From: CAYZJV01 sp964478945
Lineage (GTDB): Bacteria > Spirochaetota > Spirochaetia > Sphaerochaetales > Sphaerochaetaceae
Reading direction: 5' to 3'
DNA: 64,000 nucleotides
Assembly: GCA_964478945.1 (NCBI GenBank)
Contig: CAYZJV010000006.1
Location: forward strand, 1 to 64,000
Part shown: positions 7,921 to 16,709 of the stretch, in pieces
How positions within the stretch are numbered: position 1 is the first letter of the stretch
Layout: the number at the start of each line of letters is the position of its first letter
Made by a program: the position numbers and the translations under genes
The notes under the pieces: model-generated
What the model was told of the DNA's origin: nothing
What the model saw: the letters and a program-made list of their open reading frames with translations, nothing else
The model's database searches: none

Positions 7921-9324
7921 ATGAAGGAATTGGAACGTGATCTGGTGGTCCTCGGTGGAGGTCCGGGAGGATATACGGCGGCTTTCAGGGCCGCCGACCT
8001 TGGAAGATCGGTTACCTTGATCGAACAACAGGAAACACTGGGCGGAGTATGCCTGAATGTGGGATGCATCCCCTCCAAGGCATTGTTGCACCTGACGGAA
8101 GTGATGTCCGATGCAGCAGAGTTGTCTGCGGTGGGAGTGCAGTATCCCGAAGCGAAGATAGATCTGGAAAAAATCAGGGACCATAAGAACTCGGTGGTCG
8201 GAACGCTTACCGGAGGGCTCGACTCCATGTGCAAGGCGAGAAAGGTCGAAAGGATCACCGGTACGGGAACCTTCTCATCCAACGAGATCCTGCTGGTGAA
8301 AAGTGAAAGTGAGGAACTTGCCATCCGGTTCAAGGACCTCATCATCGCTGTTGGATCCCGACCTGTCCAAATACCAGGCATCCCCTATGGTGATGATAGG
8401 GTGTGGGACTCCACAAAAGCACTGGAGTTGGCACACATACCCAAGAGGATGACCATCATCGGTGGTGGAATAATCGGCTTGGAGATGGCACAGATCTACC
8501 ACAGCCTTGGTAGTGGAATCACTATTGTGGAGATGACCGATTCGATCATCCCTCCCGCGGACAAGGATCTCAAGCAGCCACTGTTGAAGAGGATCAAGAA
8601 ATCCTACGCACTACACACCTCGACCAAAGTCACTTCGGTCGAAGCCGGCAAAGATTCACTGGTGGTCAACATCGAGGGCAAGGGAGATCCCGAAAAGATC
8701 GAAGCCGATGTAGTGCTGGTGGCGGTGGGAAGAAAAGTGAACAGCGATCTCATCGGTATCGAACACACCTCGATCAACACGAACAAAAGGGGCTGGATAC
8801 AGGTCGATGAAAGATTGAGAACAAGTGTACCGCACATTTATGCCATCGGCGATGTGACCGGGGATCCCATGTTGGCCCATAGGGCGGTGCACCAAGGCAA
8901 GGTCGCCGTGGAAATCGCCTGCGGCAAGAAATCGGCATTCACACCGATGGGCATCCCATCGGTGGCCTATACACAACCGGAGATCGCTTGGATCGGACTC
9001 ACCGAACAGGAAGCGAAGGAAAAGGATATCCCCTACAAGAAAGCATCCCTCCCTTGGCAGGCAAATGGACGGGCGCTGAGCTCAATGGCACACAATGGTG
9101 TGAGCAAAGCACTGTTCGATCCTGATACAGGACGGATTCTAGGTGCCGGCATCACCGGAAAGAATGCGGGAGAATTGATCGGGGAAGCAATACTGGCACT
9201 AGAGATGGGAGCGGTCGCCGAAGATATCGCACTCACGATCCATCCCCACCCCACCCTCAGCGAAACCTTCGCCGTAGCGGCAGAACTTGCCGAAGGATCG
9301 GCGACCGACACGTTGAACAAGTGA
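7921..9324 (+). CDS. lpd: Dihydrolipoamide dehydrogenase (PDH E3)
   Basis: The 467-residue flavoprotein reoxidises the E2 dihydrolipoyl group with NAD+. It shows the FAD Rossmann motif 'VVLGGGPGGYTAAFRA' and the redox disulfide C44/C49 in 'GGVCLNVGCIPSK'. The NAD-binding 'IIGGGIIGLEMA' follows, and the C-terminal active-site base is H443 with E448 in 'HPHPTLSE'. The ATG at 7921 was chosen for TAGGAGGA 4 nt upstream; extending to 7840 would overlap aceF and lacks a site. It lies 10 nt after aceF and is the last gene of the operon, followed by a hairpin. Confidence 0.95.
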   Translation: MKELERDLVVLGGGPGGYTAAFRAADLGRSVTLIEQQETLGGVCLNVGCIPSKALLHLTEVMSDAAELSAVGVQYPEAKIDLEKIRDHKNSVVGTLTGGLDSMCKARKVERITGTGTFSSNEILLVKSESEELAIRFKDLIIAVGSRPVQIPGIPYGDDRVWDSTKALELAHIPKRMTIIGGGIIGLEMAQIYHSLGSGITIVEMTDSIIPPADKDLKQPLLKRIKKSYALHTSTKVTSVEAGKDSLVVNIEGKGDPEKIEADVVLVAVGRKVNSDLIGIEHTSINTNKRGWIQVDERLRTSVPHIYAIGDVTGDPMLAHRAVHQGKVAVEIACGKKSAFTPMGIPSVAYTQPEIAWIGLTEQEAKEKDIPYKKASLPWQANGRALSSMAHNGVSKALFDPDTGRILGAGITGKNAGELIGEAILALEMGAVAEDIALTIHPHPTLSETFAVAAELAEGSATDTLNK

Positions 9325-9329
9325 ACATG

Positions 9330-9362
9330 GTTCGGCAGGGGACCGCAAATCTCCTGCCGAAC
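9330..9362 (+). terminator. Hairpin after the PDH operon
   Basis: A perfect 10-bp stem, GTTCGGCAGG/CCTGCCGAAC with a 13-nt loop, lies just after the lpd stop codon. There is no T-run, so it resembles a Rho-independent terminator only in its stem. It is probably the 3' end of the aceEF-lpd mRNA. Confidence 0.6.
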
Positions 9363-9458
9363 AAACCTTCAGAACTACCGTACCGGTCTCACATAGGCCG
9401 CAAGATCCCTCGCCTTACAATTACACCACTCACACAACTACCTGATTTAGCATTTTTG

Positions 9459-9486
9459 TTGACATTCTTCATATCTATGGAATATT
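9459..9486 (+). promoter_or_regulatory. Candidate promoter of the beta-helix lipoprotein gene
   Basis: A consensus TTGACA at 9459-9464 is followed 16 nt later by AATATT (9481-9486), within an AT-rich stretch 45 bp before the start codon. Confidence 0.5.
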
Positions 9487-9531
9487 GAATGTATGAATAA
9501 ATAAACAGACATCCCCGTAGGAGGGCACTCG

Positions 9532-12378
9532 ATGAAAGCGACCCAGAAGGGACTGTTTCCCATATTGATACTATTCGCCATCCTTATGTTGTTCACCTCT
9601 TGTGATCCCCAGACGAAAATTCCCGATGACAAGACACGCACCGATCTCATGTTGGGACCGGTGGCGACCGAAGGACGGGCGTTTCTCGCCGAATACGGTG
9701 TGGATGAGTCGGTATTGCATGCACATCTGCTCCAATTCGCCCTCGGCTACAACAGGGTGACCTCCTTGGTCAACTCGGTGCTGTTCGCCGATATGGAACA
9801 CACCTCCAGGGAAGTGGTGAAACAGAGGGTGGAAGCTGCCATAGTGGAAATGGAGTCTTTCGTCACCACCTGCAAGGATTTGGAGGAATTGGGCACACAA
9901 CTGGAAACCGCGTTGGAGGCCTATGACGAAGCGCATCCACGGACTGTGAAACCATCATCAACCAGGGAAGAGACCGAAGACCTCTGGTATGCGAGACGGC
10001 TTGTCGAGTTGATGCTCGATCATGAGAATCCGGTACGGTATGACCTCTACGACATATCGAGGAAAACCGGAGTATCGACGAAGAAATTGCTCTATATGAT
10101 GCAACATGCCACCGATCAGCTGAACACACAAGTCGATGTCGTGAATGCAGAAGAATACGACAAGGAGATAGCCTATCTCGAAACGGTGCGCGACACCGCA
10201 GGAACCATCAATTCCACCCTCGCCTTCGCCACCCCTCTGGGAGCCTTCGGTGCGGGAGCGAAAGCCGTCTCGGCCACCGCCACCGCAGCCAATACCGTAG
10301 GATGGGTGGACAAGGCCAAAAAGGCCTACACCGTGGTGGAGAATGCAAGTGCCATGATCACTTTCACCGACAATGTGGTCAATATCGCTGTCGATGAAAA
10401 GAACATACCTCCCACCTTCAAGACAGTCGCCGAATACAACAAATCACTTGGCTTGTTGCTCTCCGCCAAGGGTTCCTTCACAGGAGACTCGGCTGGTGAC
10501 AAACTTTTGGCGGTGGTGGGAGTCGCCGGCGATACCGTACCATCCTTCTTTGAAGTGAAGGAGGACAAGGTGGTGAGGTCCACCACTCCACTGATTCCGG
10601 GAACCCCAACGATCGTGGACACCCCCGATTTGGGAGGGGTTCTTCCCGACGGAGCATACCTTGTTCCCGATGTCGACTCGATCGACCAGTGGTTCACTCC
10701 ATACTTCGATTGGGGCGACGGGGAAAAATGGGAAGACCTGTTCGATGGAATCGTGGACGAATCGTTCATCACCGAATTGGATACCAGGTTTCAGGATCTG
10801 ATCGATTCATGGGACCCTGATGTGAACAACGGCAAAAGGCGTCCGGTGGAGGTCGACACGGGAAATCCGGACGGGCTACCCGATTTCTTCGAAGAAGCGG
10901 ATGGTGATTTTCCCGACCATGGAGAATTGGCAAAGGAACCGGAGGCAACCGAATTCACCGTGGGAATGACCATCGGCACATCGGCAGGAGTTGTTCCCTT
11001 CGATGCATCCTTCACCGCCATCCTGAATGGAGCATTCCTCTATGGACAAACGGTGTTCACTTGGGACTTCGGCGATGGAACCACCGTCACCGTCTCTCCC
11101 GGAGACAGCGGGTACGGTGCGCACATCACCCATCGTTACACGGATGCCACCGAACCATCCTATACGGTGACACTCACCGCCAGGGACCCACGTGGATTCA
11201 GCGCAACCAAAAGTTCCACCTTGAAAGTGGGACACACCTTGCAGCAACTCATAGATTCGTATCCCGAATACTCTGCGATACACATCCCTGCAGGAACCTA
11301 CACGGAAAACATATCGCTACAGAAGGGCTGCCACCTCAAGGGCGCCGGAAAGGAGTCAACGATCATCGAAGGTACAGTGACCCTCGCCCAAGACACCACC
11401 TTGGAAGCCCTCACGGTGCGGTATGGAGGAATACGCAACTCGACCGATGAAGCTGGATGGGTCGGACAAGAGGAGATCTCCATCGACATCATCGATGTGG
11501 TGGTGGACCAAGTGGACATGAAGAGTGCGGCGATCATTTTCAGCGATACCTGGTGGGATGACTATGACGGCAGGCTTCCCTACGGAGGCACCATTGAAGG
11601 GACTTCGGTGAAGGACAATCGGACGATCGGAATCGACATCGACATATTGAAGGGAACCTTGCGTGACAACATCGTCGAAAGGAACACCACGGGAATCGAT
11701 GTGGGCACAATGACCACAGGAGCCTCGATTGTCGGCAACACCGTCGATTCGAACAGCGCGTGGGGCCTAAACCTCTATGAAATGACCGGAGGACTGATCA
11801 AGGGGAACTCCATCGTCAACAACGATTCCACGGGATTGCAAATCGATACCGTGCTGCCAGGTTCCATCATCACAGACAACACCATCAGCCACAACACCCG
11901 CTCGGATGGCAACGGAGGAGGTGTATCAATGGCTTACCTGGGAACCGATTCGACGGAAAGCTCGGGAGGATCGGCTGGGTTCGACATATCCATCGATGCC
12001 CGCTTCACCAACAACACAATCAGCGGCAACCATGCGATGGGAGCAACCACATTGAAGGGAGGTGGAGTATTCATCCACACCATGCGCCACGCCACTGTGG
12101 AAGGCAACACCATCGTCAACAACACCAGTGACTTTCAAGGAGGAGGGATATTCCTACAACGCATACACTCGGACTCAACCATCGGAAACAACACCATCAG
12201 CGGCAACACCAGTGGAAGAAACGGAGGTGGATGCTATGTCGGCAGCAGTTCCTACGACTATTATCTCAAGGATACGAACAGCATAGTGGGCAACTCATTG
12301 ACAGATCCCGAACCTGGGGCAAAGGTTGACCTCTACTCCTACAAGACAGACGACGTGTTGCCGGAAGACACCGAATAG
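9532..12378 (+). CDS. Large surface lipoprotein with PKD and parallel beta-helix domains
   Basis: The 948-residue protein has a lipoprotein signal peptide with the lipobox 'LFTSC' (lipidated C24). Residues 30-350 are mostly helical and unassigned, with an Ala-rich hydrophobic stretch near 220-250. A Pro/Asp-rich segment follows. A PKD domain at about 480-565 contains the hallmark 'WDFGDG'. Residues 570-948 form a right-handed beta-helix built of repeats rich in 'GN(T/S)I..N..' (for example 'IVGNTVDSN', 'IGNNTISGN'), as in NosD and pectate-lyase folds. No catalytic residues of a polysaccharide lyase could be assigned, so carbohydrate binding, adhesion or lyase activity all remain possible. GGAGG lies 8-9 nt before the ATG. 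It ends 3 nt from a convergent regulator gene. Confidence 0.75.
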   Translation: MKATQKGLFPILILFAILMLFTSCDPQTKIPDDKTRTDLMLGPVATEGRAFLAEYGVDESVLHAHLLQFALGYNRVTSLVNSVLFADMEHTSREVVKQRVEAAIVEMESFVTTCKDLEELGTQLETALEAYDEAHPRTVKPSSTREETEDLWYARRLVELMLDHENPVRYDLYDISRKTGVSTKKLLYMMQHATDQLNTQVDVVNAEEYDKEIAYLETVRDTAGTINSTLAFATPLGAFGAGAKAVSATATAANTVGWVDKAKKAYTVVENASAMITFTDNVVNIAVDEKNIPPTFKTVAEYNKSLGLLLSAKGSFTGDSAGDKLLAVVGVAGDTVPSFFEVKEDKVVRSTTPLIPGTPTIVDTPDLGGVLPDGAYLVPDVDSIDQWFTPYFDWGDGEKWEDLFDGIVDESFITELDTRFQDLIDSWDPDVNNGKRRPVEVDTGNPDGLPDFFEEADGDFPDHGELAKEPEATEFTVGMTIGTSAGVVPFDASFTAILNGAFLYGQTVFTWDFGDGTTVTVSPGDSGYGAHITHRYTDATEPSYTVTLTARDPRGFSATKSSTLKVGHTLQQLIDSYPEYSAIHIPAGTYTENISLQKGCHLKGAGKESTIIEGTVTLAQDTTLEALTVRYGGIRNSTDEAGWVGQEEISIDIIDVVVDQVDMKSAAIIFSDTWWDDYDGRLPYGGTIEGTSVKDNRTIGIDIDILKGTLRDNIVERNTTGIDVGTMTTGASIVGNTVDSNSAWGLNLYEMTGGLIKGNSIVNNDSTGLQIDTVLPGSIITDNTISHNTRSDGNGGGVSMAYLGTDSTESSGGSAGFDISIDARFTNNTISGNHAMGATTLKGGGVFIHTMRHATVEGNTIVNNTSDFQGGGIFLQRIHSDSTIGNNTISGNTSGRNGGGCYVGSSSYDYYLKDTNSIVGNSLTDPEPGAKVDLYSYKTDDVLPEDTE

Positions 12379-12381
12379 TGG

Positions 12382-13119
12382 TCACACGGAGGCATACAAG
12401 CGGCGCACCATCCTCAAATGCATGCCCAACAATTCCTTCGCCTTCTGAAGATCATTGATTCGCAAGGCTTCATACATCCTTTCATGATCCTGCAACAATT
12501 CTTGAGCATCCTCCTGCTTCTCCAGAACCATGGAACGCCCACCGCGAACGGCGTGTTCGAATAGGGTGACGATCAAATCCAACACCTTCTGCAGGATATA
12601 GCTTTCGGATGCGAGCAGCAATGATCGATGGAACTCGATGTCAGCCAGCGCTCCCCTCTCGGGATCTCCGACCCTCAATGCTTCGCGCATCTCCACAATG
12701 GCCGATTCCAATCCCAACAGAGCCTCGGAGGGAAGTGGATCGGGCAACAGCTCCACGGCCCGCAACTCGATCAACTCCCTCAGTTCGAGCAGTTCCAGAT
12801 CGAACGAATCACGTGAGAACAGCAGTGGAGCGACAATGGAGATGAATGGGCCGAGTTCCAATTCCTTGAGGTATGCCCCTCCCCCAGGATGCACATCCAC
12901 CAGACCGATGATCTCGAGCACACGCAAGGCCTCACGTACCGAAGGACGGGAAACTTGCAAAGATTCGGCGAGTTCCCGTTCACTGGGGATCTTGTCCCCA
13001 GGGGTGAGCACTCCATCGCTCACAAGAGCCACAAATTGCTCAAGAATGTGCTGGTAGATCTTGCGCGTGGAAATCGGTTTGAACCGATCGATCGTATTCT
13101 TCTGTTCCATCGTTTTCAT
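12382..13119 (-). CDS. GntR-family regulator of the FadR/LldR subgroup
   Basis: This 245-residue protein has an N-terminal winged HTH ('GDKIPSERELAESLQVSRPSVREALRVLE', about residues 40-75) and an all-helical FCD effector domain. The FCD domain keeps the expected metal/effector His pattern ('EFHRSLL' and 'DHERMYEAL'). This subgroup includes LldR, GlcC and PdhR, which respond to lactate, glycolate and pyruvate. It is divergent from the etf/oxidase operon, whose promoter carries a TGGT-N3-ACCA palindrome, the FadR-class consensus. It therefore probably represses that operon until a 2-hydroxy acid is present. GGAGG lies 12 nt before the ATG, slightly long. Confidence 0.88.
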   Translation of the reverse strand: MKTMEQKNTIDRFKPISTRKIYQHILEQFVALVSDGVLTPGDKIPSERELAESLQVSRPSVREALRVLEIIGLVDVHPGGGAYLKELELGPFISIVAPLLFSRDSFDLELLELRELIELRAVELLPDPLPSEALLGLESAIVEMREALRVGDPERGALADIEFHRSLLLASESYILQKVLDLIVTLFEHAVRGGRSMVLEKQEDAQELLQDHERMYEALRINDLQKAKELLGMHLRMVRRLYASV

Positions 13120-13173
13120 TATATACCCAAAAGCCTCCTCTGCTCAATAAAGAAGCATACCACCAACTGTTAT

Positions 13174-13190
13174 AACTGGTAATACCAGTT
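13174..13190. promoter_or_regulatory. FadR-class operator upstream of etfB
   Basis: AACTGGT-AAT-ACCAGTT is a perfect 7-bp inverted repeat with a 3-nt centre. It matches the TGGTNNNACCA core known for FadR/LldR/PdhR-type GntR proteins. It shares its last two bases with the TTGACA box of the operon promoter, so binding should block RNA polymerase. The gene for such a protein is divergent from it. Confidence 0.75.
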
Positions 13191-13217
13191 GACAGGTGAC
13201 GAATTTGCTTTTATCCT
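13189..13217 (+). promoter_or_regulatory. Promoter of the etfBA-oxidase operon
   Basis: TTGACA (13189-13194) and TATCCT (13212-13217) are separated by 17 nt. Transcription would start near 13224, just at the AGGAGGA ribosome binding site. The -35 box abuts the FadR-type operator. Confidence 0.6.
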
Positions 13218-13236
13218 GTGCGCAGGAGGAACAGAT

Positions 13237-14031
13237 ATGCATATCGTGGTGCTCATAAAACAGGTTCCACTCACCTCGGATGTCGCCATCGATCCGGTGA
13301 CCGGAGTGATCCAGAGGGAATCCGGAGAGACGAAGATGAATCCTTACGATCTGTATGCGTTGGAGACAGCCCTACGTCTTGTAAAGGAATATGGGGGAAC
13401 AACAAGCGTACTCACCATGGGACCACCCCAAGCTGAAGCCATTATTCGGGAAGCCTACGCAATGGGCATCGATGAAGGACACCTTCTCAGCGATCGTGCG
13501 TTCGCCGGATCGGATGTGTTGGCAACCTCCCATGCCCTTTCACAGGGTATCATGACACTTGATCCGTTCGATCTCATCATTTGCGGCAAACAGACCACCG
13601 ACGGCGATACGGCCCAAGTCGGACCCGAATGCAGTGAATTCCTCCACATACCCTGTGTGGCTGCGGTGCGTCGAATCGAAGGCTGCTCCGATGGGACCAT
13701 CACCATCACCAACGATGATGGTGCGAACCTGGTGTCCATGAAGGTTCGTCTGCCCGCATTGCTTTCTGTGGAGAAGGATCTGTACCAGCCCAGACTCCCC
13801 TCCTATGTACGCAGGAAGGAGACCCTTCAACGAAAGATACGCAAGATCACATTGCAGGACCTTTCCGACAGGGAACCGTCCCATTATGGACTGGAGGGAT
13901 CACCAACCCAAGTACGCAAGATATTCCCTCCGGAGAGGAACGAAGAGTTTGAACTATGGGAAAGCGGAGATCTGGCGAAACGACTTTTCGAGTATCTGGA
14001 TGAAGGGAAATACTTGCAGGAGAAGGCCTGA
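13237..14031 (+). CDS. etfB: Electron transfer flavoprotein beta subunit, bifurcating (LctB) type
   Basis: The 264-residue protein is the AMP/FAD-binding beta subunit of an Etf heterodimer ('IVVLIKQVP', 'GKQTTDGDTAQVGPE'). The C-terminal 'GLEGSPTQVRKIFPP' segment resembles that of electron-bifurcating EtfB proteins such as LctB and CarD. In bifurcating Etfs this subunit carries the flavin that splits electrons between NAD and ferredoxin/quinol-linked paths. The ATG at 13237 follows AGGAGGA by 6 nt. Its stop overlaps the etfA start by one base, implying translational coupling and equal stoichiometry. Confidence 0.9.
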   Translation: MHIVVLIKQVPLTSDVAIDPVTGVIQRESGETKMNPYDLYALETALRLVKEYGGTTSVLTMGPPQAEAIIREAYAMGIDEGHLLSDRAFAGSDVLATSHALSQGIMTLDPFDLIICGKQTTDGDTAQVGPECSEFLHIPCVAAVRRIEGCSDGTITITNDDGANLVSMKVRLPALLSVEKDLYQPRLPSYVRRKETLQRKIRKITLQDLSDREPSHYGLEGSPTQVRKIFPPERNEEFELWESGDLAKRLFEYLDEGKYLQEKA

Positions 14032-15245
14032 TGAAGACGATACAAGTGAACCAGGGGAATATCACAGATCCCAAAACGATGGAAAGGCTCTGCCCTTTCG
14101 GAGCCATCGAAGCACACGACGGAACGGTAACGATCAACGAAACATGCAGACTCTGCCTGATCTGTGTGAAACAGGGTCCGAAAGGAGCCTTCGAACTTGT
14201 CGAGGAGCGTACAAACACCACAGCGGAGATGAATCTCGATGAATGGAAAGGCATACTTGTCTATATCGAACACCATGACCAAAGGATCCATCCTGTTTCC
14301 TTGGAAATGTTGGGCAAAGCCCATGAGCTGGCACGGAAAAGCAATTATCCCGTATACTGCATTCTTATCGGAGATGATCTGGATACGCTGGCAGGACAAC
14401 TACTTGCATATGGCCCCGACAAGATATGCATCTATCAAGACCAGGCCTACACCGATTTTCGCATCGAGCCCTATACCGCGGCAATGACCGATGCCATAGA
14501 GCATCTGAAACCCGCGGTGGTGTTGGTGGGAGGCACAGTGAACGGAAGGACACTCGCACCACGGACCGCCGCCCGTTTGGGGACGGGTTTGACTGCTGAC
14601 TGCACCGTTTTGGACATCCAGACCACCGGAGATTTGGACCAGATCCGTCCTGCGTTCGGTGGGAACATCATGGCCCACATCCGCACTCCCCACCATCGGC
14701 CCCAATTCGCCACGGTCCGCTATAAGATATTCGATTCAGCCGCACCCCGTGAAAATCCCGCTTGCATCGTGGAGCCTCGCCGATTGCATCCATCGAAGTT
14801 GACAAGCTCGATCACCGTCTTGGATACCAAGACCAAAGGTACGGGAAAATTCATCGAAGATGCCGATGTGATCGTTGCGGTGGGGAAAGGAATCGGAAAA
14901 GCCGCCAACCTTCCCTTGTTCGCACATCTGGCCGAAGTACTGGGGGGACAACTTGCGTGCACACGTCCCTTGGTCGAAGAAGGATGGGTCGATCCAAGGA
15001 GACAGATCGGATTATCGGGTAGAACGGTGAAACCGAAATTGATCATCACCTGCGGAGTATCGGGTTCGGTTCAATTCGTAGCCGGCATGAAGGGAGCGGA
15101 AAAGATCATCGCCATCAATACCGACAGGGATGCCACCATATTCCACTCCGCCCATATCGGAATCGTAGGAGACATCTTCACGATCGTTCCCGAACTGATC
15201 GCATCGATCGAAAACTCAGAACACATGAAAACCACACATTCTTGA
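14031..15245 (+). CDS. etfA: Electron transfer flavoprotein alpha subunit with ferredoxin-like N-terminus (LctC type)
   Basis: The 404-residue protein is longer than classical EtfA because residues 1-60 form a ferredoxin-like domain. Its four cysteines, C21 (in 'LCPFGAI') and C39/C42/C45 (CxxCxxC), are exactly the set needed for one [4Fe-4S] cluster. The cysteine that would serve a second cluster is G49 ('CVKQGP'). The usual Etf alpha fold follows, with the C-terminal FAD domain ('GWVDPRRQIGLSG', 'ITCGVSGSVQFVAGM', 'AINTDRDATIF'). The extra cluster is characteristic of lactate-dehydrogenase-linked bifurcating Etf complexes such as that of Acetobacterium woodii. It would link the flavins to ferredoxin. 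Confidence 0.9.
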   Translation: MKTIQVNQGNITDPKTMERLCPFGAIEAHDGTVTINETCRLCLICVKQGPKGAFELVEERTNTTAEMNLDEWKGILVYIEHHDQRIHPVSLEMLGKAHELARKSNYPVYCILIGDDLDTLAGQLLAYGPDKICIYQDQAYTDFRIEPYTAAMTDAIEHLKPAVVLVGGTVNGRTLAPRTAARLGTGLTADCTVLDIQTTGDLDQIRPAFGGNIMAHIRTPHHRPQFATVRYKIFDSAAPRENPACIVEPRRLHPSKLTSSITVLDTKTKGTGKFIEDADVIVAVGKGIGKAANLPLFAHLAEVLGGQLACTRPLVEEGWVDPRRQIGLSGRTVKPKLIITCGVSGSVQFVAGMKGAEKIIAINTDRDATIFHSAHIGIVGDIFTIVPELIASIENSEHMKTTHS

Positions 15246-15254
15246 GGAAGCCAC

Positions 15255-16655
15255 ATGCAAACCTATCATGCCATTGAAAAAGAAGACATCGAAGCATTGA
15301 GAACGATGTTGACCGATCCGAAACGTCTTATGACCGGTGGAGCGATCCATGAGGATTTCACCCATGACGAATTGCATACCTTGGTACGTACACCCGAGGT
15401 GCTCATCGAAGCCGAATCGACTCGTGAAGTCGTCGATATCGTCAAATATGCAGCGGCCCACCATATCCCGATCACCCCACGTGGACAGGGGACCGGTTTG
15501 GTGGGTGGAGCAGTCACATTGTATGGAGGCATCATGCTGTCCTTGCGACAGATGAATCGAATCCTCGAACTCGATCCACAGAACATGCTGCTCACAGTGG
15601 AGCCGGGGGTGCTGTTGATGGAGATAGCCGACTATCTTGCACCGACCGGACTTTTCTACCCTCCTGATCCGGGAGAAAAGAGCGCCACCATCGGAGGCAA
15701 CATCAGTACCAATGCAGGAGGAATGCGTGCGGTCAAATATGGAGTGACAAGAGACTATGTGCGTTCTCTTGAAGTGGTCCTCCCCAACGGTGAAGTTGTG
15801 GAACTCGGTGGAAAAGTCGCCAAGAACTCATCGGGCTACAGTCTCAAGGACCTGATGGTGGGAGCCGAGGGAACGCTGGGGATCATCACCAAAGCGACTT
15901 TGAAGCTGATACCGAAGCCAGAAGTCACCGTTTCCCTCCTCATTCCTTTTGGCAACCTGGGGCAAGCGATAGAAGCGGTTCCCGCCATATTGAAGGCCAA
16001 GCAGACTCCGACTGCCGTTGAATTCATGCAAAGGGAAGTCATCGTGGCCGCGGCCGATTACTTGGGGAGACCCTTTCCAGACAACACCTCGGATGCCTAC
16101 CTGCTCGTATCCTGCGATGGACCTTCACATGTTTTTGTGGACAGTGCAATCGAAGAGATCGCCGAAATTGCCCTCGCCCACCATGCACTCGATGCATTCA
16201 TAGCCGATACTCCAGAGAGACAGGAATCGGTATGGACCACACGGGGGACCTTCCTGGAGGCAATCAAGGCTTCGACTTCCATGATGGATGAATGTGATGT
16301 GGTGGTGCCCCGTGATCAGGTTGCCAACTTCATCAACTACAGCTATGAACTGCAAATGACCCATGGACTCAGGATGATGAGTTTCGGCCATGCAGGTGAT
16401 GGGAATCTGCACATCTACGCATTGCGTGATGAACTTGAAGCAGATTCCTGGAACGAGAAGGTGAACGCAGTCTTTACTCTGATGTATGACAAGGCCCATG
16501 AATTCGGAGGCAAGGTGAGTGGAGAACATGGTATCGGGTTTGCCAAGAAAGGCTATTTGGAGACCACCGAATCCACCGCAACGATCACCTTGATGCAAGC
16601 GATAAAGACGGCATTCGATCCCCTCATGATTTTGAATCCAGGCAAAGTATGCTAA
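15255..16655 (+). CDS. FAD-linked 2-hydroxyacid oxidase (LctD/GlcD type), probable lactate dehydrogenase
   Basis: This 466-residue PCMH-type flavoprotein has the FAD-binding segment 'TPRGQGTGLVGGAV', 'ATIGGNISTNAGGMRAVKYG', and the C-terminal substrate-domain motifs 'FGHAGDGNLH' and 'SGEHGIG'. Family members oxidise D-lactate, glycolate or D-2-hydroxyglutarate. Genes etfB-etfA-oxidase under a FadR/LldR-like regulator reproduce the lctBCD arrangement, in which lactate oxidation with NAD+ is driven by ferredoxin oxidation. Lactate is therefore the preferred call; glycolate remains possible. GAGGA lies 6-7 nt before the ATG. No lactate permease or racemase is adjacent; the convergent TRAP system could carry the substrate but need not. 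Confidence 0.85.
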   Translation: MQTYHAIEKEDIEALRTMLTDPKRLMTGGAIHEDFTHDELHTLVRTPEVLIEAESTREVVDIVKYAAAHHIPITPRGQGTGLVGGAVTLYGGIMLSLRQMNRILELDPQNMLLTVEPGVLLMEIADYLAPTGLFYPPDPGEKSATIGGNISTNAGGMRAVKYGVTRDYVRSLEVVLPNGEVVELGGKVAKNSSGYSLKDLMVGAEGTLGIITKATLKLIPKPEVTVSLLIPFGNLGQAIEAVPAILKAKQTPTAVEFMQREVIVAAADYLGRPFPDNTSDAYLLVSCDGPSHVFVDSAIEEIAEIALAHHALDAFIADTPERQESVWTTRGTFLEAIKASTSMMDECDVVVPRDQVANFINYSYELQMTHGLRMMSFGHAGDGNLHIYALRDELEADSWNEKVNAVFTLMYDKAHEFGGKVSGEHGIGFAKKGYLETTESTATITLMQAIKTAFDPLMILNPGKVC

Positions 16656-16659
16656 AGAA

Positions 16660-16690
16660 GGCCTGCCGCAGGATATTCCTACGGCAGGCC
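16660..16690. terminator. Bidirectional hairpin between convergent operons
   Basis: GGCCTGCCG/CGGCAGGCC (9 bp) encloses an inner AGGA/TCCT stem, with one C-A mismatch between them. It sits between the oxidase stop codon and the convergent dctP stop codon. No U-tract is present on either side. Confidence 0.65.
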
Positions 16691-16709
16691 GGAAAGGATA
16701 GGAGCACTG

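Noticed and set aside
9363..9458. Possible tRNA remnant after lpd
   Set aside because: Some short complementary segments occur, but no T-loop GTTCRA, anticodon arm or acceptor stem could be assembled.
11600..12330. DNA-level tandem repeats in the beta-helix gene
   Set aside because: The repeats are protein-level (GN-x-I coils) with diverged codons; no exact nucleotide repeat unit, so not listed as a repeat.
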